This document shows, piece after piece, positions 46,374-55,106 of a DNA stretch of 64,000 nucleotides. The notes below the pieces were generated by a model, which saw only the letters and a program-made list of their open reading frames with translations, searched no databases and was not told the origin of the DNA. The stretch is from Paenibacillus amylolyticus (GTDB lineage: Bacteria > Bacillota > Bacilli > Paenibacillales > Paenibacillaceae), in NCBI RefSeq assembly GCF_001570725.1, contig NZ_BCNV01000001.1, forward strand, positions 2,666,001 through 2,730,000, given 5' to 3'. The translations under genes were made by a program, and so were the position numbers. Positions within the stretch are counted from its first letter, which is position 1. The number at the start of each line of letters is the position of its first letter.

Positions 46374-46409
46374 AAAAAAGACTCCGCAACTCAATGCGGA
46401 GTCTTTTTT
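46374..46409. terminator. Bidirectional terminator after the ligase
   Basis: AAAAAAGACTCCGCA / TGCGGAGTCTTTTTT. Confidence 0.92.
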
Positions 46410-46418
46410 ATTGATAAC

Positions 46419-47495
46419 TTAGTATTCGCTCACTTCAAACGTTAGTACTCGATCAAATAGGATGTAGTCTTTACGGCTCTTGAACGGTCCTTTGTTATTA
46501 TCATGTTTGTCAATTGCATAAGATGCTTTCCCGCTTCCAGCTTGTTTTGCTTCATACCAATCGATAAAACTGTTAACTTCTTGCATGCTCAAATCATATT
46601 CTTTTTCAAGACCGGTTGTCATAGTCACAACAAGAATCGCACGATTACCCGATGGTTCCTCTGGTTCAATAACAGGTCCTTGAGGAGTTGCGGATGCTTC
46701 GTTTGAAAATTCAGATTCGACACCATCAATAATTGCGCTCACTACAAAATAATATGTGGTTCCATTAGTCAGTCCTGGAATAACAAAATTGCCATATTCA
46801 TCTTTTGTCGCTGTTACAGTTTCTGTATACTTCCCTGATTCAGTTCCGTATCTAATTACATAACTATCTGCCGCTTCAACAGAGTTCCAATTCAATGTCA
46901 CCGAACTATTACCAGGTTTTGCATCCAAATTCATTGGAATATCAATATCCTGCAGTTCTCCTCCTTGAATATCAACAGCATCTACATTCATACCTCTTGT
47001 AACTGGCTTAATTGTTTTAAGCTCTACTGTATGTACTCCTTCTTCTAAACCTACTTTTTCATAAACTAGAGTTCTAGCTTGTTTAGCAGTGTAATTCATT
47101 GGGAAGTGTTCTTCGACACCATCAACACTTATAAGAACATCACTAGCAAAAGCATATCCTGAAGCACCATTAGCATACCCGATTATTCTTACTCCCGTAC
47201 CAGTGAATTGAAACTTCACTGTTCCACTTACATCCTTATTATCTATTTGTCCATGAAAAGTGTCATTATAATGGATACCTTTGTCGGCGCTAGCTGTTGC
47301 TTTCCATGCTGTCCATCCAGTCCCAAGATACTTAATAGCCGGTGTTGTGTCATCATAGCGAGTCCAACCCGGTTCTGCTTCCATAAGCGGTTGCTTTAAT
47401 GTGGCAGCATAAGTGCTTGTCGCAGAAAAAATCATGGTAAGAACAAATGATACGGATAACATCAAAAATAACTTCTTAAAATAAATAGATTTCAA
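46419..47495 (-). CDS. Secreted protein with beta-sandwich, FN3 and shared C-terminal domain
   Basis: 358 residues. Signal peptide to about residue 30 (ending TSTYA). A galactose-binding-like region with WTRYDDTTPAIKYLGTGW at about 40-175 is followed by a fibronectin type III domain at about 185-270 (LNWNSVEAADSYVIRYG, LTNGTTYYFVVSAI). A 75-residue C-terminal domain follows (NRAILVVTMTTGLEKEYDL ... FKSRKDYILFDRVLTFEVSEY), shared with the protein at 48521. Probably surface or glycan binding. TTG start after GGAGGAAATC. Confidence 0.85.
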   Translation of the reverse strand: MKSIYFKKLFLMLSVSFVLTMIFSATSTYAATLKQPLMEAEPGWTRYDDTTPAIKYLGTGWTAWKATASADKGIHYNDTFHGQIDNKDVSGTVKFQFTGTGVRIIGYANGASGYAFASDVLISVDGVEEHFPMNYTAKQARTLVYEKVGLEEGVHTVELKTIKPVTRGMNVDAVDIQGGELQDIDIPMNLDAKPGNSSVTLNWNSVEAADSYVIRYGTESGKYTETVTATKDEYGNFVIPGLTNGTTYYFVVSAIIDGVESEFSNEASATPQGPVIEPEEPSGNRAILVVTMTTGLEKEYDLSMQEVNSFIDWYEAKQAGSGKASYAIDKHDNNKGPFKSRKDYILFDRVLTFEVSEY

Positions 47496-47702
47496 AATGA
47501 TTTCCTCCTATTGTTTTGATCAATTTTGAAATTACACTACCTTAGAAAAAATGTCTAAACATAAACTTGCTGATCTATAAATATCATCTAATTTATTGCA
47601 TTTTTATTTTATATTGGATGCGTCTCTCCACAAATTACCCGTTTCTATTCTTAGATATTTGAGTAAAATTACATAGTATAGAGTCTCAAAGGAGGCATTA
47701 AT

Positions 47703-48374
47703 ATGTGCGGAAGATTTACGATCACTGATCCCTTAGACGCCATAATGGACAGGTACTATGCATCTATAGCTGATGGCTTTGAGTACAAACCTAATTACAA
47801 TGCAGCACCCATGCAGTACATTCCGACAATCATCGGCAGCAAGGACGGAAATAGATTGGGTTCACTCCGATGGGGCCTGGTACCCGTTTGGGCCAAGGAT
47901 GACAAGATTGGGAACAAGATGATCAACGCCCGGGCCGAGACGCTAGCAGAGAAGCCAGCCTTTAAACGTTTAGTTGGGTCCAAACGCTGCATCGTCCCAT
48001 GTTCGGGATTTTTCGAGTGGCGTAAAGAAGGGACAGCCAAGACACCTATGCGAATTCTGATGAAGGACGACAGTATATTTTCATTGGCTGGTCTGTACGA
48101 TACCTGGACAGATCCTGACGGAAACAAGTTGAGTACGTGTACCATCATCACTACAGAACCGAATAGTCTGATGGAAGACATCCACAATCGTATGCCGGTT
48201 ATTCTGCGGACCGAGGATGAGGCGGAGTGGCTCGGTAGAGATAATGACGATGTTCAGTCTTTGCTTGGCCTTTTGAAGCCATATGAAGCGTCTGCGATGC
48301 GAGCTTATGAGGTGCCGAAGGAAGTGGGTAATGTGCGGAATAACAATGAAGAATTGCTAAAAGATATCGGATAG
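47703..48374 (+). CDS. SRAP/HMCES-family DNA-protein crosslink protein (YedK/YoqW-like)
   Basis: 223 residues beginning MCGRFT; after Met removal Cys2 forms the thiazolidine crosslink with abasic sites in single-stranded DNA. Other hallmarks are NYNAAPMQYIP, INARAETLAEKPAF, CIVPCSGFFEWRK and HNRMPVIL with the active-site His. Shields AP sites in SOS conditions. ATG after AAAGGAGG. Prophage-carried, near an ATP-dependent ligase. Confidence 0.95.
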   Translation: MCGRFTITDPLDAIMDRYYASIADGFEYKPNYNAAPMQYIPTIIGSKDGNRLGSLRWGLVPVWAKDDKIGNKMINARAETLAEKPAFKRLVGSKRCIVPCSGFFEWRKEGTAKTPMRILMKDDSIFSLAGLYDTWTDPDGNKLSTCTIITTEPNSLMEDIHNRMPVILRTEDEAEWLGRDNDDVQSLLGLLKPYEASAMRAYEVPKEVGNVRNNNEELLKDIG

Positions 48375-48384
48375 AAAATTATCA

Positions 48385-48422
48385 GCTTTATCGACTCAGA
48401 AAAGTCGGTAGAGCTTTTTTTA
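48385..48422 (+). terminator. Terminator after the SRAP gene
   Basis: AGCTTTATCGACT, loop, AGTCGGTAGAGCT, T run. Confidence 0.8.
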
Positions 48423-48520
48423 TTTCATCTAACACTTACTTGAATATATAGGTTTATTTGTTTAGACATTACATTTCGTGCGCTTTATGATACATATTAT
48501 TCTAAGAAAAGGGGATTAAC

Positions 48521-49639
48521 ATGAAAAAATATCTATACTTTCTTTTAATGTTTTTGATGATAGGAGTTATGTCTTTAAAATTCAATGTGAACATATCACA
48601 TGCTGAAGAAACATTTTCGGAGAATCTTATACCCATAATGGCATCTCCAACTTCTCCGTCAGGCAGAGTAACTTCTAGTGAATATTGGCAAGATACTAAT
48701 GATTGGAAGGCATTTGATGGAGTCGAACAATACTCTACCTCTCCAGGTAAGTATAATGCTTGGGGTACGACTAAAAAAACGGGATGGTTATCGTATGAAT
48801 TTTCTAACCCACAGAAAGTTGCTAAGTATGTTATCGGGTATGGGGGGTTTGTGGGTACGTCCGAGTTCGGATCTCAGCCAAAGGATTGGACATTTGAAGG
48901 ATCAGACGATGGTTTAGAATGGCATATTTTAGATACTCAAAAAAACGTGACATCATGGATCAAAAATACTTCTAAAACTTATATAATTGAAAATAATAAA
49001 GCATATAAATTTTACAGAATTAACGTAACTGCAAACAACGGTTCCTCCTCCCAAGTAGTTAATCTTACTATACACGAACTAAAAATGATGGAAAGAACCA
49101 CTCCCCTACCTAATGAGTCTATTGATCTTATTGCCTCTGGTAGTGATTCAAAAGTCGTTCTTAATTGGAAATACTCCAACGACTCAAATAATGAGTCATA
49201 TACAATTTCCAGATCAGATATTATTGGTGGACCTTATACAGTTATATCTTCAAATACAAAAGGTTCTAGTTTTACAGACAACAATTTGATAAATGGTAAA
49301 ACATACTATTATATTGTCTCTCAAACCGGAACGGATCTAGTTTCTAACGAGGCTGCCGCTACACCACAAAAAGTAAATATTACCGATCCAGAACCCAGCG
49401 GCAACCGTGCTATTTTGAACGTAATAATGACAACTGGTCTGGAAAAAGAATATGATCTTCCAATGAGTGATGTAATTGCATTCCTCAACTGGTACGATTC
49501 TCGTGATGCCGGAACAGGCCCAGCTAAATTCGCTATCAACAAATACAGTAACAACAAAGGACCATTTAGCAAGCGTACAGATTATGTAATATTCGATAAG
49601 ATACTGACGTTTGAAGTAAGTGAATATACATCCAACTAA
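48521..49639 (+). CDS. Secreted protein with discoidin-like, FN3 and shared C-terminal domain
   Basis: 372 residues. Signal peptide ending near SHAEE (residue 29). An F5/8 type C (discoidin)-like domain lies at about 35-190 (SSEYWQDTNDWKAFDG, GWLSYEFSNPQKVAKYVIGYG, PKDWTFEGSDDGLEWHILDT). FN3 follows at about 205-290 and then the 75-residue domain shared with the protein at 46419 (NRAILNVIMTTGLEKEYDLPM ... FSKRTDYVIFDKILTFEVSEY). AAGGGGAT site. Likely surface or polysaccharide binding. Confidence 0.87.
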   Translation: MKKYLYFLLMFLMIGVMSLKFNVNISHAEETFSENLIPIMASPTSPSGRVTSSEYWQDTNDWKAFDGVEQYSTSPGKYNAWGTTKKTGWLSYEFSNPQKVAKYVIGYGGFVGTSEFGSQPKDWTFEGSDDGLEWHILDTQKNVTSWIKNTSKTYIIENNKAYKFYRINVTANNGSSSQVVNLTIHELKMMERTTPLPNESIDLIASGSDSKVVLNWKYSNDSNNESYTISRSDIIGGPYTVISSNTKGSSFTDNNLINGKTYYYIVSQTGTDLVSNEAAATPQKVNITDPEPSGNRAILNVIMTTGLEKEYDLPMSDVIAFLNWYDSRDAGTGPAKFAINKYSNNKGPFSKRTDYVIFDKILTFEVSEYTSN

Positions 49640-49643
49640 AAAG

Positions 49644-49680
49644 AAAAGAGCAGCGAGGCCTGAGCCCCCTGCTCTTTTTT
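49644..49680. terminator. Terminator after the discoidin/FN3 gene
   Basis: AAAAGAGCAG, loop with CGAGGCC, CTGCTCTTTTTT. Confidence 0.85.
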
Positions 49681-49851
49681 CTACCAGTATTTCGATGTAT
49701 CAAAGCTTACGTACAGACATAAACTAGATTTAAGATTCTATGAAATTTGATGTGTACTTATTTTAAATTTGTTTTATCTGTAGTTTCTCTAATTGTTTCT
49801 AAGAACTTTCCAACAAGAATAAGTTTGTTTGTTTATAATAAAAATGAATCA

Positions 49852-50814
49852 CTATAGAAATCTAGGTATATAACTTGTCGCTGAAGTATGACTCAGCTTA
49901 AGAATTTTCGTTAAAAACTCTATGATCATATCATTTCCTAATTTTTCATATTGCGCTTTATTCAAAGGCTGGCAATTATAGTACGTATTAAAAAGGTTTC
50001 TCATTGAAGCAATAAATGCTTTCTCATTTTCCTTTGTGGTTTTTAAATATCTTGATTCGGCTTCAGATACATCTGCATGTGCAACTCGAGTAGCAATTAC
50101 ATAGTTTAAATCATATAGTGATTGAATAGGAGTAGACCATCCCTCACCTCGAAATAATTGGTTAGAGATACTCGTTTCGGCTGTAGAAATTTTTATTTGT
50201 AAATTTGTATCGAATGTGCGAAAGCGTTCAGATACTACCCTACAAGCTGAGTATTCACCTAGTATTGCCCACGCAAAATTCGCTATTCTATGTCCTCTAA
50301 TTGATTTGTATTCTTCATTCCCATACTTCGAATGTACACTTACACTGTCTCTGGCATGTACTAATTCATGAGCAAGAACTTCACAGAATTCTCTATTTTT
50401 AGCTTCATCATACTCATGAATGTACCCGCCTTTGTTAATTCCCATTTTAAATGATCGAACTCTTATCGTAATTGATAATTTTGCATCTTCACTCAATACT
50501 GCACACTCTCCAGCGTCATAAAGATCGCTAACAATTTCAATCCTATCTATTTTATCCCCAATACCCGATATGTTTAATTCTCCCTGTATTGATTGAAAAT
50601 ACTTATCCTTTTGAAAGTAAGTGATTTTTCCACTGTCTCTGTCTTCATAGTGTTCTGGAAAGGGACGTACTCTATCTTTTTCCTTAAAAAAAATCTTATT
50701 CTCTAATTCATTAAACTTTACTTCCTGTACTTCCTTTACTTCAAATTGAGTCTCTTCTTCCATATAAGCATCATGAACCACAGTGTTGTTCTTTTTTCTA
50801 AACCAGTTAAACAG
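49852..50814 (-). CDS. Putative HExxH zinc metallopeptidase-like protein
   Basis: About 320 residues. EVLAHELVHARDSVSV carries HELVH, and a Glu about 35 residues later in ILGEYSACRVV could be the third zinc ligand, a gluzincin-like pattern also seen in ImmA-type proteins. No family named; no signal peptide. The frame has a GTG at 50781 without any ribosome-binding site. Extending to a CTG at 50814, nine bases after GGAG, gives MFNWFRKKNNTVV, a natural-looking N-terminus. The CTG start is my inference. Confidence 0.68.
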   Translation of the reverse strand: MFNWFRKKNNTVVHDAYMEEETQFEVKEVQEVKFNELENKIFFKEKDRVRPFPEHYEDRDSGKITYFQKDKYFQSIQGELNISGIGDKIDRIEIVSDLYDAGECAVLSEDAKLSITIRVRSFKMGINKGGYIHEYDEAKNREFCEVLAHELVHARDSVSVHSKYGNEEYKSIRGHRIANFAWAILGEYSACRVVSERFRTFDTNLQIKISTAETSISNQLFRGEGWSTPIQSLYDLNYVIATRVAHADVSEAESRYLKTTKENEKAFIASMRNLFNTYYNCQPLNKAQYEKLGNDMIIEFLTKILKLSHTSATSYIPRFL

Positions 50815-50873
50815 TAACTTTCACTCCAATCTACAAATTCGTATGTAAAACCTTAATTATTTTTGTAAAGCAA

Positions 50874-51161
50874 TCATCTAATCTCCCGATTATAAGCACT
50901 CGCAAAAGTAATTCCAACAATTTGAGCCAGATCGCAATCTGCAAAATCTGGATGAGTCTCAATCAAACCATATACTACATTGAATGTTCTTTGTGCAAGT
51001 TCATCTTCTTCTAGCTTTGTATCAGAATTAACTCTGACAGTTCTGTTTATGAAATCTTCTGCATCATTCTTACAAGTTCTTAAATTGACTATGACAGTGT
51101 ATGAGAACTGATGATTTTTACTTTGTTCCTTTACAAGATCATTCATCGGGTAATATTTCAT
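50874..51161 (-). CDS. Hypothetical protein, 95 residues
   Basis: MKYYPMNDLVKEQSKNHQFSYTVIVNLRTCKNDAEDF..., no known motif. ATG after AAGGAGAA. Upstream of the zincin-like gene with 60 bases between, so possibly its partner. Confidence 0.7.
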   Translation of the reverse strand: MKYYPMNDLVKEQSKNHQFSYTVIVNLRTCKNDAEDFINRTVRVNSDTKLEEDELAQRTFNVVYGLIETHPDFADCDLAQIVGITFASAYNREIR

Positions 51162-51237
51162 TCAGAGTTCTCCTTCCCTAAAATTAAACATAATGTAATA
51201 CTTCGACAAATTAATACATATTCCTTTTCCCCTCATA

Positions 51238-51277
51238 CAAAAGTCCCCCACAAGGTTTATGCTTGTGGGGGACTTTC
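51238..51277. terminator. Strong bidirectional terminator
   Basis: AAAGTCCCCCACAAG / CTTGTGGGGGACTTT with A and T flanks. Confidence 0.92.
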
Positions 51278-51478
51278 TAGCAAGATCAACAGTTTTTCAC
51301 TCAATTATAATCTGATTCTTTACGTAAAAATTTCTAATCTGTTGCCTACTCTACTATTCATAACTCTATTATCTGAAAGGTTTATGTATAGAGCTCCTGA
51401 ATTCCGACCATAATCTTATCGTCCTTACGCCTACTGTCACATTGAGGACACTGCCATTTTTTTCAGATTGAAAAGGAG

Positions 51479-51913
51479 TTAAAATGAAAGTCCATTTAGC
51501 ATTTGTAACATCTCGTCCATTTTATTCATGCCTTTTATTATAGTCTCGAACAAAGTTAAGATAATGCTTGAAAAAAGCCACAAAAAAATAAAATTCAACA
51601 TCGTCCCCATACAAAATATAAAAATTTTATAACCTAAAGAATCTCTCAACTCAAAAACGCTTAATCTGGATAGCTCGCTTAATGTATACGCTGTGGATGC
51701 TATGCTGATGGCTCTTGGTAAAATTAATTGTAGTACTGTAATTGTAATATCTCCCTGCATATAATATATAAGATATACAATATCAATAGCCAACAACATG
51801 TTACCTAAGATCGGTATATTTCCAACTACACTACTCTCAAAAAAGCCAAAACTCAATAACTGAATAACAATTGCACTTAGTAGTGAGATTAGTAAGAACA
51901 TCCCATTATTCAA
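51479..51913 (-). CDS. Four-helix membrane protein, unknown
   Basis: 144 residues with four hydrophobic segments (1-25, 33-52, 57-80, 97-125) and a short polar tail. The frame starts at a TTG (51913) that overlaps the stop of a 9-codon leader ORF (51910-51939) as TTGA; the leader, not the gene, carries the AAAGGAGGAATTAA site. Either translation is coupled through the leader or a base change has broken an originally longer gene. Confidence 0.55.
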   Translation of the reverse strand: MNNGMFLLISLLSAIVIQLLSFGFFESSVVGNIPILGNMLLAIDIVYLIYYMQGDITITVLQLILPRAISIASTAYTLSELSRLSVFELRDSLGYKIFIFCMGTMLNFIFLWLFSSIILTLFETIIKGMNKMDEMLQMLNGLSF

Positions 51914-51939
51914 TTTAAAATCACATTCTCGGCAGACAA
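51910..51939 (-). CDS. Leader peptide MSAENVILN
   Basis: TTG start with a strong AAAGGAGG site, nine residues, stop overlapping the next start (TTGA). Confidence 0.35.
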   Translation of the reverse strand: MSAENVILN

Positions 51940-51984
51940 ATTAATTCCTCCTTTTGTGGATAATACGAATCACTTCTTAGTTAG

Positions 51985-52108
51985 TGCCACTCTAAATCAA
52001 ACTTATCTCTAAAATATCTACTGCCTGCTAACTTTACTGATACATGTACCTGGGACAATGCTGCCAAGAAGAATTCTGTTTATGCTTGCAATACTCGCAT
52101 CCATACAT
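51985..52108 (-). pseudogene. Decayed copy of the 44757-44987 gene
   Basis: Starts ATGTATGGATGCGAGTATTG, as in the intact copy, and keeps its middle and end, but internal deletions and frameshifts stop it early. Confidence 0.7.
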
Positions 52109-52117
52109 TTTTATAGA

Positions 52118-52183
52118 AAATTATACCTAGGTCTGATAGACTATGTTTTGTTGTTAATTATTACTATATCAGGAGGATGAAGA
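52118..52183. repeat. Duplicated divergent intergenic cassette, copy 2
   Basis: Same ACCTAGGTCTGATAGACTA and TTGTTAATTATTACTATATC blocks as 44995-45060. Here the rightward gene (52184) is intact and the leftward one is decayed. Confidence 0.75.
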
Positions 52184-52891
52184 TTGAAAAAGCCTATACA
52201 GAAAAAATGGTGGTTTTGGCTTATTGTTGTGATTATAGTGGGAGGTATCTTTGGCAACAAAGATGAGGAGCAAACTGAGAAAGAAGCAGTTGCGACAACC
52301 GAAGTATCTGTTCCTGCTGAAACCAAGCCAGAAACTGTTGTTGCTGAAAAATCTGCTACTAAGTCCGAGGAAGTTAAGGTAGCAAAAGAGAATGTAAAGA
52401 AGCAAGAGGATAAGAACTTAGAAATACCAGGAACTCTGGGAATGACTCCGGAAGAATTTCGTAAATCGTTCAATAAACGCGCAGATGAGCTTAATAACTC
52501 CAAACTGAAAATTGGCAAGAAATTAAACATCGAAACTGGACCAGCTCAAGATGTATTCCAGTATATGACCACTGATTACATAGGTATAGCCGGCTCAGTA
52601 AACAAAGCAGACGGATCATTACGTGATGTAATGATGATAGGACAAGGTAACGGTACTCTTTCATCTGGAACAGATCTTGTTTTAACTATCGGTTTAGTCA
52701 TACTTGCAACCAATCCAGAATTACCATCAAAATCTGTTGGTAATGTTCTTGATGACCTGGGTATTCTTAATGAAGGCGTGGATTGGACAACAGTTAACGA
52801 ATCAACAGAACTAAACGGTATTCGTTATAGAATAACTGGATCTGATGCTATTGGAATAATGTTTAGTGCTAGTGACGCAAAAGAGAAATAA
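52184..52891 (+). CDS. Membrane-anchored exported protein, unknown
   Basis: 235 residues: basic N-terminus, one membrane helix (WWFWLIVVIIVGGIFG), a 60-residue charged Glu/Lys/Val-rich linker (about 25-80), then a soluble domain (PGTLGMTPEEFRKSFNKRADEL ... GIRYRITGSDAIGIMFSA). No family recognised. TTG start after AGGAGGATGAAG in the duplicated cassette. Probably cotranscribed with the next gene. Confidence 0.75.
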   Translation: MKKPIQKKWWFWLIVVIIVGGIFGNKDEEQTEKEAVATTEVSVPAETKPETVVAEKSATKSEEVKVAKENVKKQEDKNLEIPGTLGMTPEEFRKSFNKRADELNNSKLKIGKKLNIETGPAQDVFQYMTTDYIGIAGSVNKADGSLRDVMMIGQGNGTLSSGTDLVLTIGLVILATNPELPSKSVGNVLDDLGILNEGVDWTTVNESTELNGIRYRITGSDAIGIMFSASDAKEK

Positions 52892-52908
52892 TTATTAAGG
52901 AGACCATC

Positions 52909-53460
52909 ATGAAAAGAATACTAGCTCTACTTTGTGCCATGGCAATGTTTGGATTTATATGTACCCCGTCAAACGTCGATGCAGCTACCGTAAATCCAAA
53001 AAAACTTTTAGAAAAGAAATACCCTAGAGAACGTGTAACCATTAGTAAATCTGTAGATCTGAACGGTGACAATAAAAAAGAACATTTATTGATAACCGAT
53101 TCAGATAACTTTTACTTCATTAACTCTAAAGGAGTTATCGTGCTGATAGATACGGATTACTATAGCGATGAAGATCCCACATTCCATATCCTAAGTATCT
53201 CGGCTAAAGAAAAGCATGTAGCCATTACACTTGACTATTTACCATCAAATACTGAACTGCTCGTTTACAAGTATCAGAATGGAACTCTTAAAAAGAAGTT
53301 ATCTGTTATGGGGGATGTTGGGATAAACATTTCGAAAACCGGGGAAATAAATCAACTGTGGAAAAGCCACTACCCAGAAGGCGGATGGGAGATTGCTGTT
53401 GCAAACTATAAGTGGAATAGTAAGAAGGATAAGTATGTAGGTTCTGGTCAATTACCTTAG
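52909..53460 (+). CDS. Secreted protein, unknown
   Basis: 183 residues with a signal peptide to about residue 26 (NVDAAT) and a beta-rich mature part. SVDLNGDNKKEHLLI resembles a calcium-binding FG-GAP or EF-hand-like loop. AAGGAG site 18 bases after the previous stop. Function unknown. Confidence 0.78.
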   Translation: MKRILALLCAMAMFGFICTPSNVDAATVNPKKLLEKKYPRERVTISKSVDLNGDNKKEHLLITDSDNFYFINSKGVIVLIDTDYYSDEDPTFHILSISAKEKHVAITLDYLPSNTELLVYKYQNGTLKKKLSVMGDVGINISKTGEINQLWKSHYPEGGWEIAVANYKWNSKKDKYVGSGQLP

Positions 53461-53472
53461 TGAGGTTATAAA

Positions 53473-53507
53473 AAGGATCTATCGGCATGATTGGCCGGTA
53501 GATCCTT
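53473..53507 (+). terminator. Terminator after the secreted-protein gene
   Basis: AAGGATCTA-CGG / CCG-TAGATCCTT stem; the 240 bases after it (to 53748) are A/T-rich and hold no gene. Confidence 0.65.
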
Positions 53508-53757
53508 ATTCAGCTCTCCTATAAAAAGATACTACTTCTAGATCTTCAAACCTGCTCTTATTTCTTTTGCTTATACTATTCTTCGTCTCAACTCTTCTTT
53601 AAATAAGAACTTTCAACTCAGCCACACACTCCACTTATTTTTGATGGTTCATTTGATAACTCTACAGGATAATGAATAAAAAACTATCTTTATACTCTTT
53701 ATACCATTAAACTAATCTTAAATCATATCCAAAATATAATATCAAAGGATGAGACAA

Positions 53758-54675
53758 ATGCCTCAAGCGAAAGTTATTTCATTCATTAATATGAAAGGGG
53801 GAGTTGGAAAAACTACGTTAACTATAAATGTTGCTGATCAACTTGCGAGCAAAGGCAATAAAGTAGTCGTTATAGATATGGATCCACAATTTAACGCTAC
53901 TCAAAGTCTTTTACTACATAAAACTCAATTAACTTCAATCACTCCTATGAATTCGGATGTTATCGATGAAGATAATAATGTTGCAGAAGAAGATATTAGA
54001 AAAGAAATGACGTCTGCCAATGAATATGATGAACTTTCCACAGCCGGATTAACAGTGCTTCAGATTTTTGGATCGTCCGATGTGGCAAAACCGGCTGATA
54101 ACCCATCGTTAGTTCAAAAAATCAAGGATAATCTTTATTTAATTCCTGGAGATTTAAGATTAGCCAAAGAAGTCTCAGGAGATACTGCGGGTAAAGTTGC
54201 TGCGGTTTTTTCACACGTTGATAAAACACAAATATTATTAGAATATGATTATGTGTTAATCGATTGTCCCCCAACATGGTCTATACTAACACATTCAAGT
54301 CTATTTGCTTCAGACTATTACATTGTACCAAGTAAAGTAGATTTTTATTCATCAATCGGTATACAACTTCTCGAAGAGCAAATAAGTAAAAAAATTATCA
54401 ATGATGATATCTTTAAAATGACTGAGAAGAAATTAACGAGATTAGGAGTTATTTTCACCCTAGTCCACAGGAATATTAGAGCTGAGGAAAGCAGGATGAC
54501 GAATCTCAAAGATAAATTCCCCGAGATCGAATTTTTCAGGACTAATTTGCCACACATGCCATCAATTCCTACTAGGTTCGTAATGTACAGTGATGCACGC
54601 AATTCCTCTCTGTATGATCAATTACATAACTCCTTAGAGAGAATAGTTGCTGAAATTGAAGGAAAAGTTAATTAA
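53758..54675 (+). CDS. ParA-like ATPase
   Basis: 305 residues. Deviant Walker A NMKGGVGKTTLTIN, VVVIDMDPQFNATQSL, Walker B YVLIDCPPTWSIL and the late SSIGIQLLEEQ and RNIRAEESRMTNL segments: a full ParA/Soj ATPase with an intact catalytic site. No ParB follows; the next two genes are of unknown type, so a plasmid-style partition role is not supported. ATG at 53758 after AAAGGATGAG. First of a three-gene operon. Confidence 0.9.
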   Translation: MPQAKVISFINMKGGVGKTTLTINVADQLASKGNKVVVIDMDPQFNATQSLLLHKTQLTSITPMNSDVIDEDNNVAEEDIRKEMTSANEYDELSTAGLTVLQIFGSSDVAKPADNPSLVQKIKDNLYLIPGDLRLAKEVSGDTAGKVAAVFSHVDKTQILLEYDYVLIDCPPTWSILTHSSLFASDYYIVPSKVDFYSSIGIQLLEEQISKKIINDDIFKMTEKKLTRLGVIFTLVHRNIRAEESRMTNLKDKFPEIEFFRTNLPHMPSIPTRFVMYSDARNSSLYDQLHNSLERIVAEIEGKVN

Positions 54676-54689
54676 GGAGGGCCGTCGTT

Positions 54690-55106
54690 ATGGATGAAAG
54701 AACACTTGGAAAAATTAAAGATGACCTTAAAGTTATTTCTTCGAATAAGCTAAATTCTCACCAAAGCAAGTTGTTTCTAGTAGGAATTTTGCATGAAATA
54801 ATACTGCGTAAAGATTTGTTTCCTAAAAACGGAGATCTCAAAATATTTATTAATATACTTATTGTTGAGCCTATAGGTAGTTTGAGCCCCTTCCGAGATT
54901 ACATTTTTTTATCGAGGACTTTACTAGCCTCAAGAGTAAGCAATATTATTCTTAAACAATTCCAGTTCAGGGATGTCATAAAAACTGTCGACATATTAAA
55001 CAATGTCCTTCCCTCTTCTGAAAAAATACCTTCAAACCATTCTAAAAACCTTAATGAGAGAGAGTTAGATGATTGGATGAATTTTATTAGAGGTAACAAT
55101 AAATGA
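54690..55106 (+). CDS. ParA-operon second gene, unknown
   Basis: 138 residues, predicted mostly helical: MDERTLGKIKDDLKVISSNKL ... ELDDWMNFIRGNNK. No motif recognised. AAGGAGG site 14 bases after the ParA stop; its stop overlaps the next start as ATGA. Tight spacing suggests a complex with its neighbours. Confidence 0.75.
   Translation: MDERTLGKIKDDLKVISSNKLNSHQSKLFLVGILHEIILRKDLFPKNGDLKIFINILIVEPIGSLSPFRDYIFLSRTLLASRVSNIILKQFQFRDVIKTVDILNNVLPSSEKIPSNHSKNLNERELDDWMNFIRGNNK

Noticed and set aside
51382..51465. Reverse-strand fragment reading KWQCPQCDSRRKDDK, like a zinc-ribbon end
   Set aside because: A stop lies directly upstream and there is no start codon or ribosome-binding site; at most a remnant.
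53758..54675. Plasmid-type partition cassette
   Set aside because: ParA is present, but no ParB-like helix-turn-helix gene or parS-like repeats are next to it.
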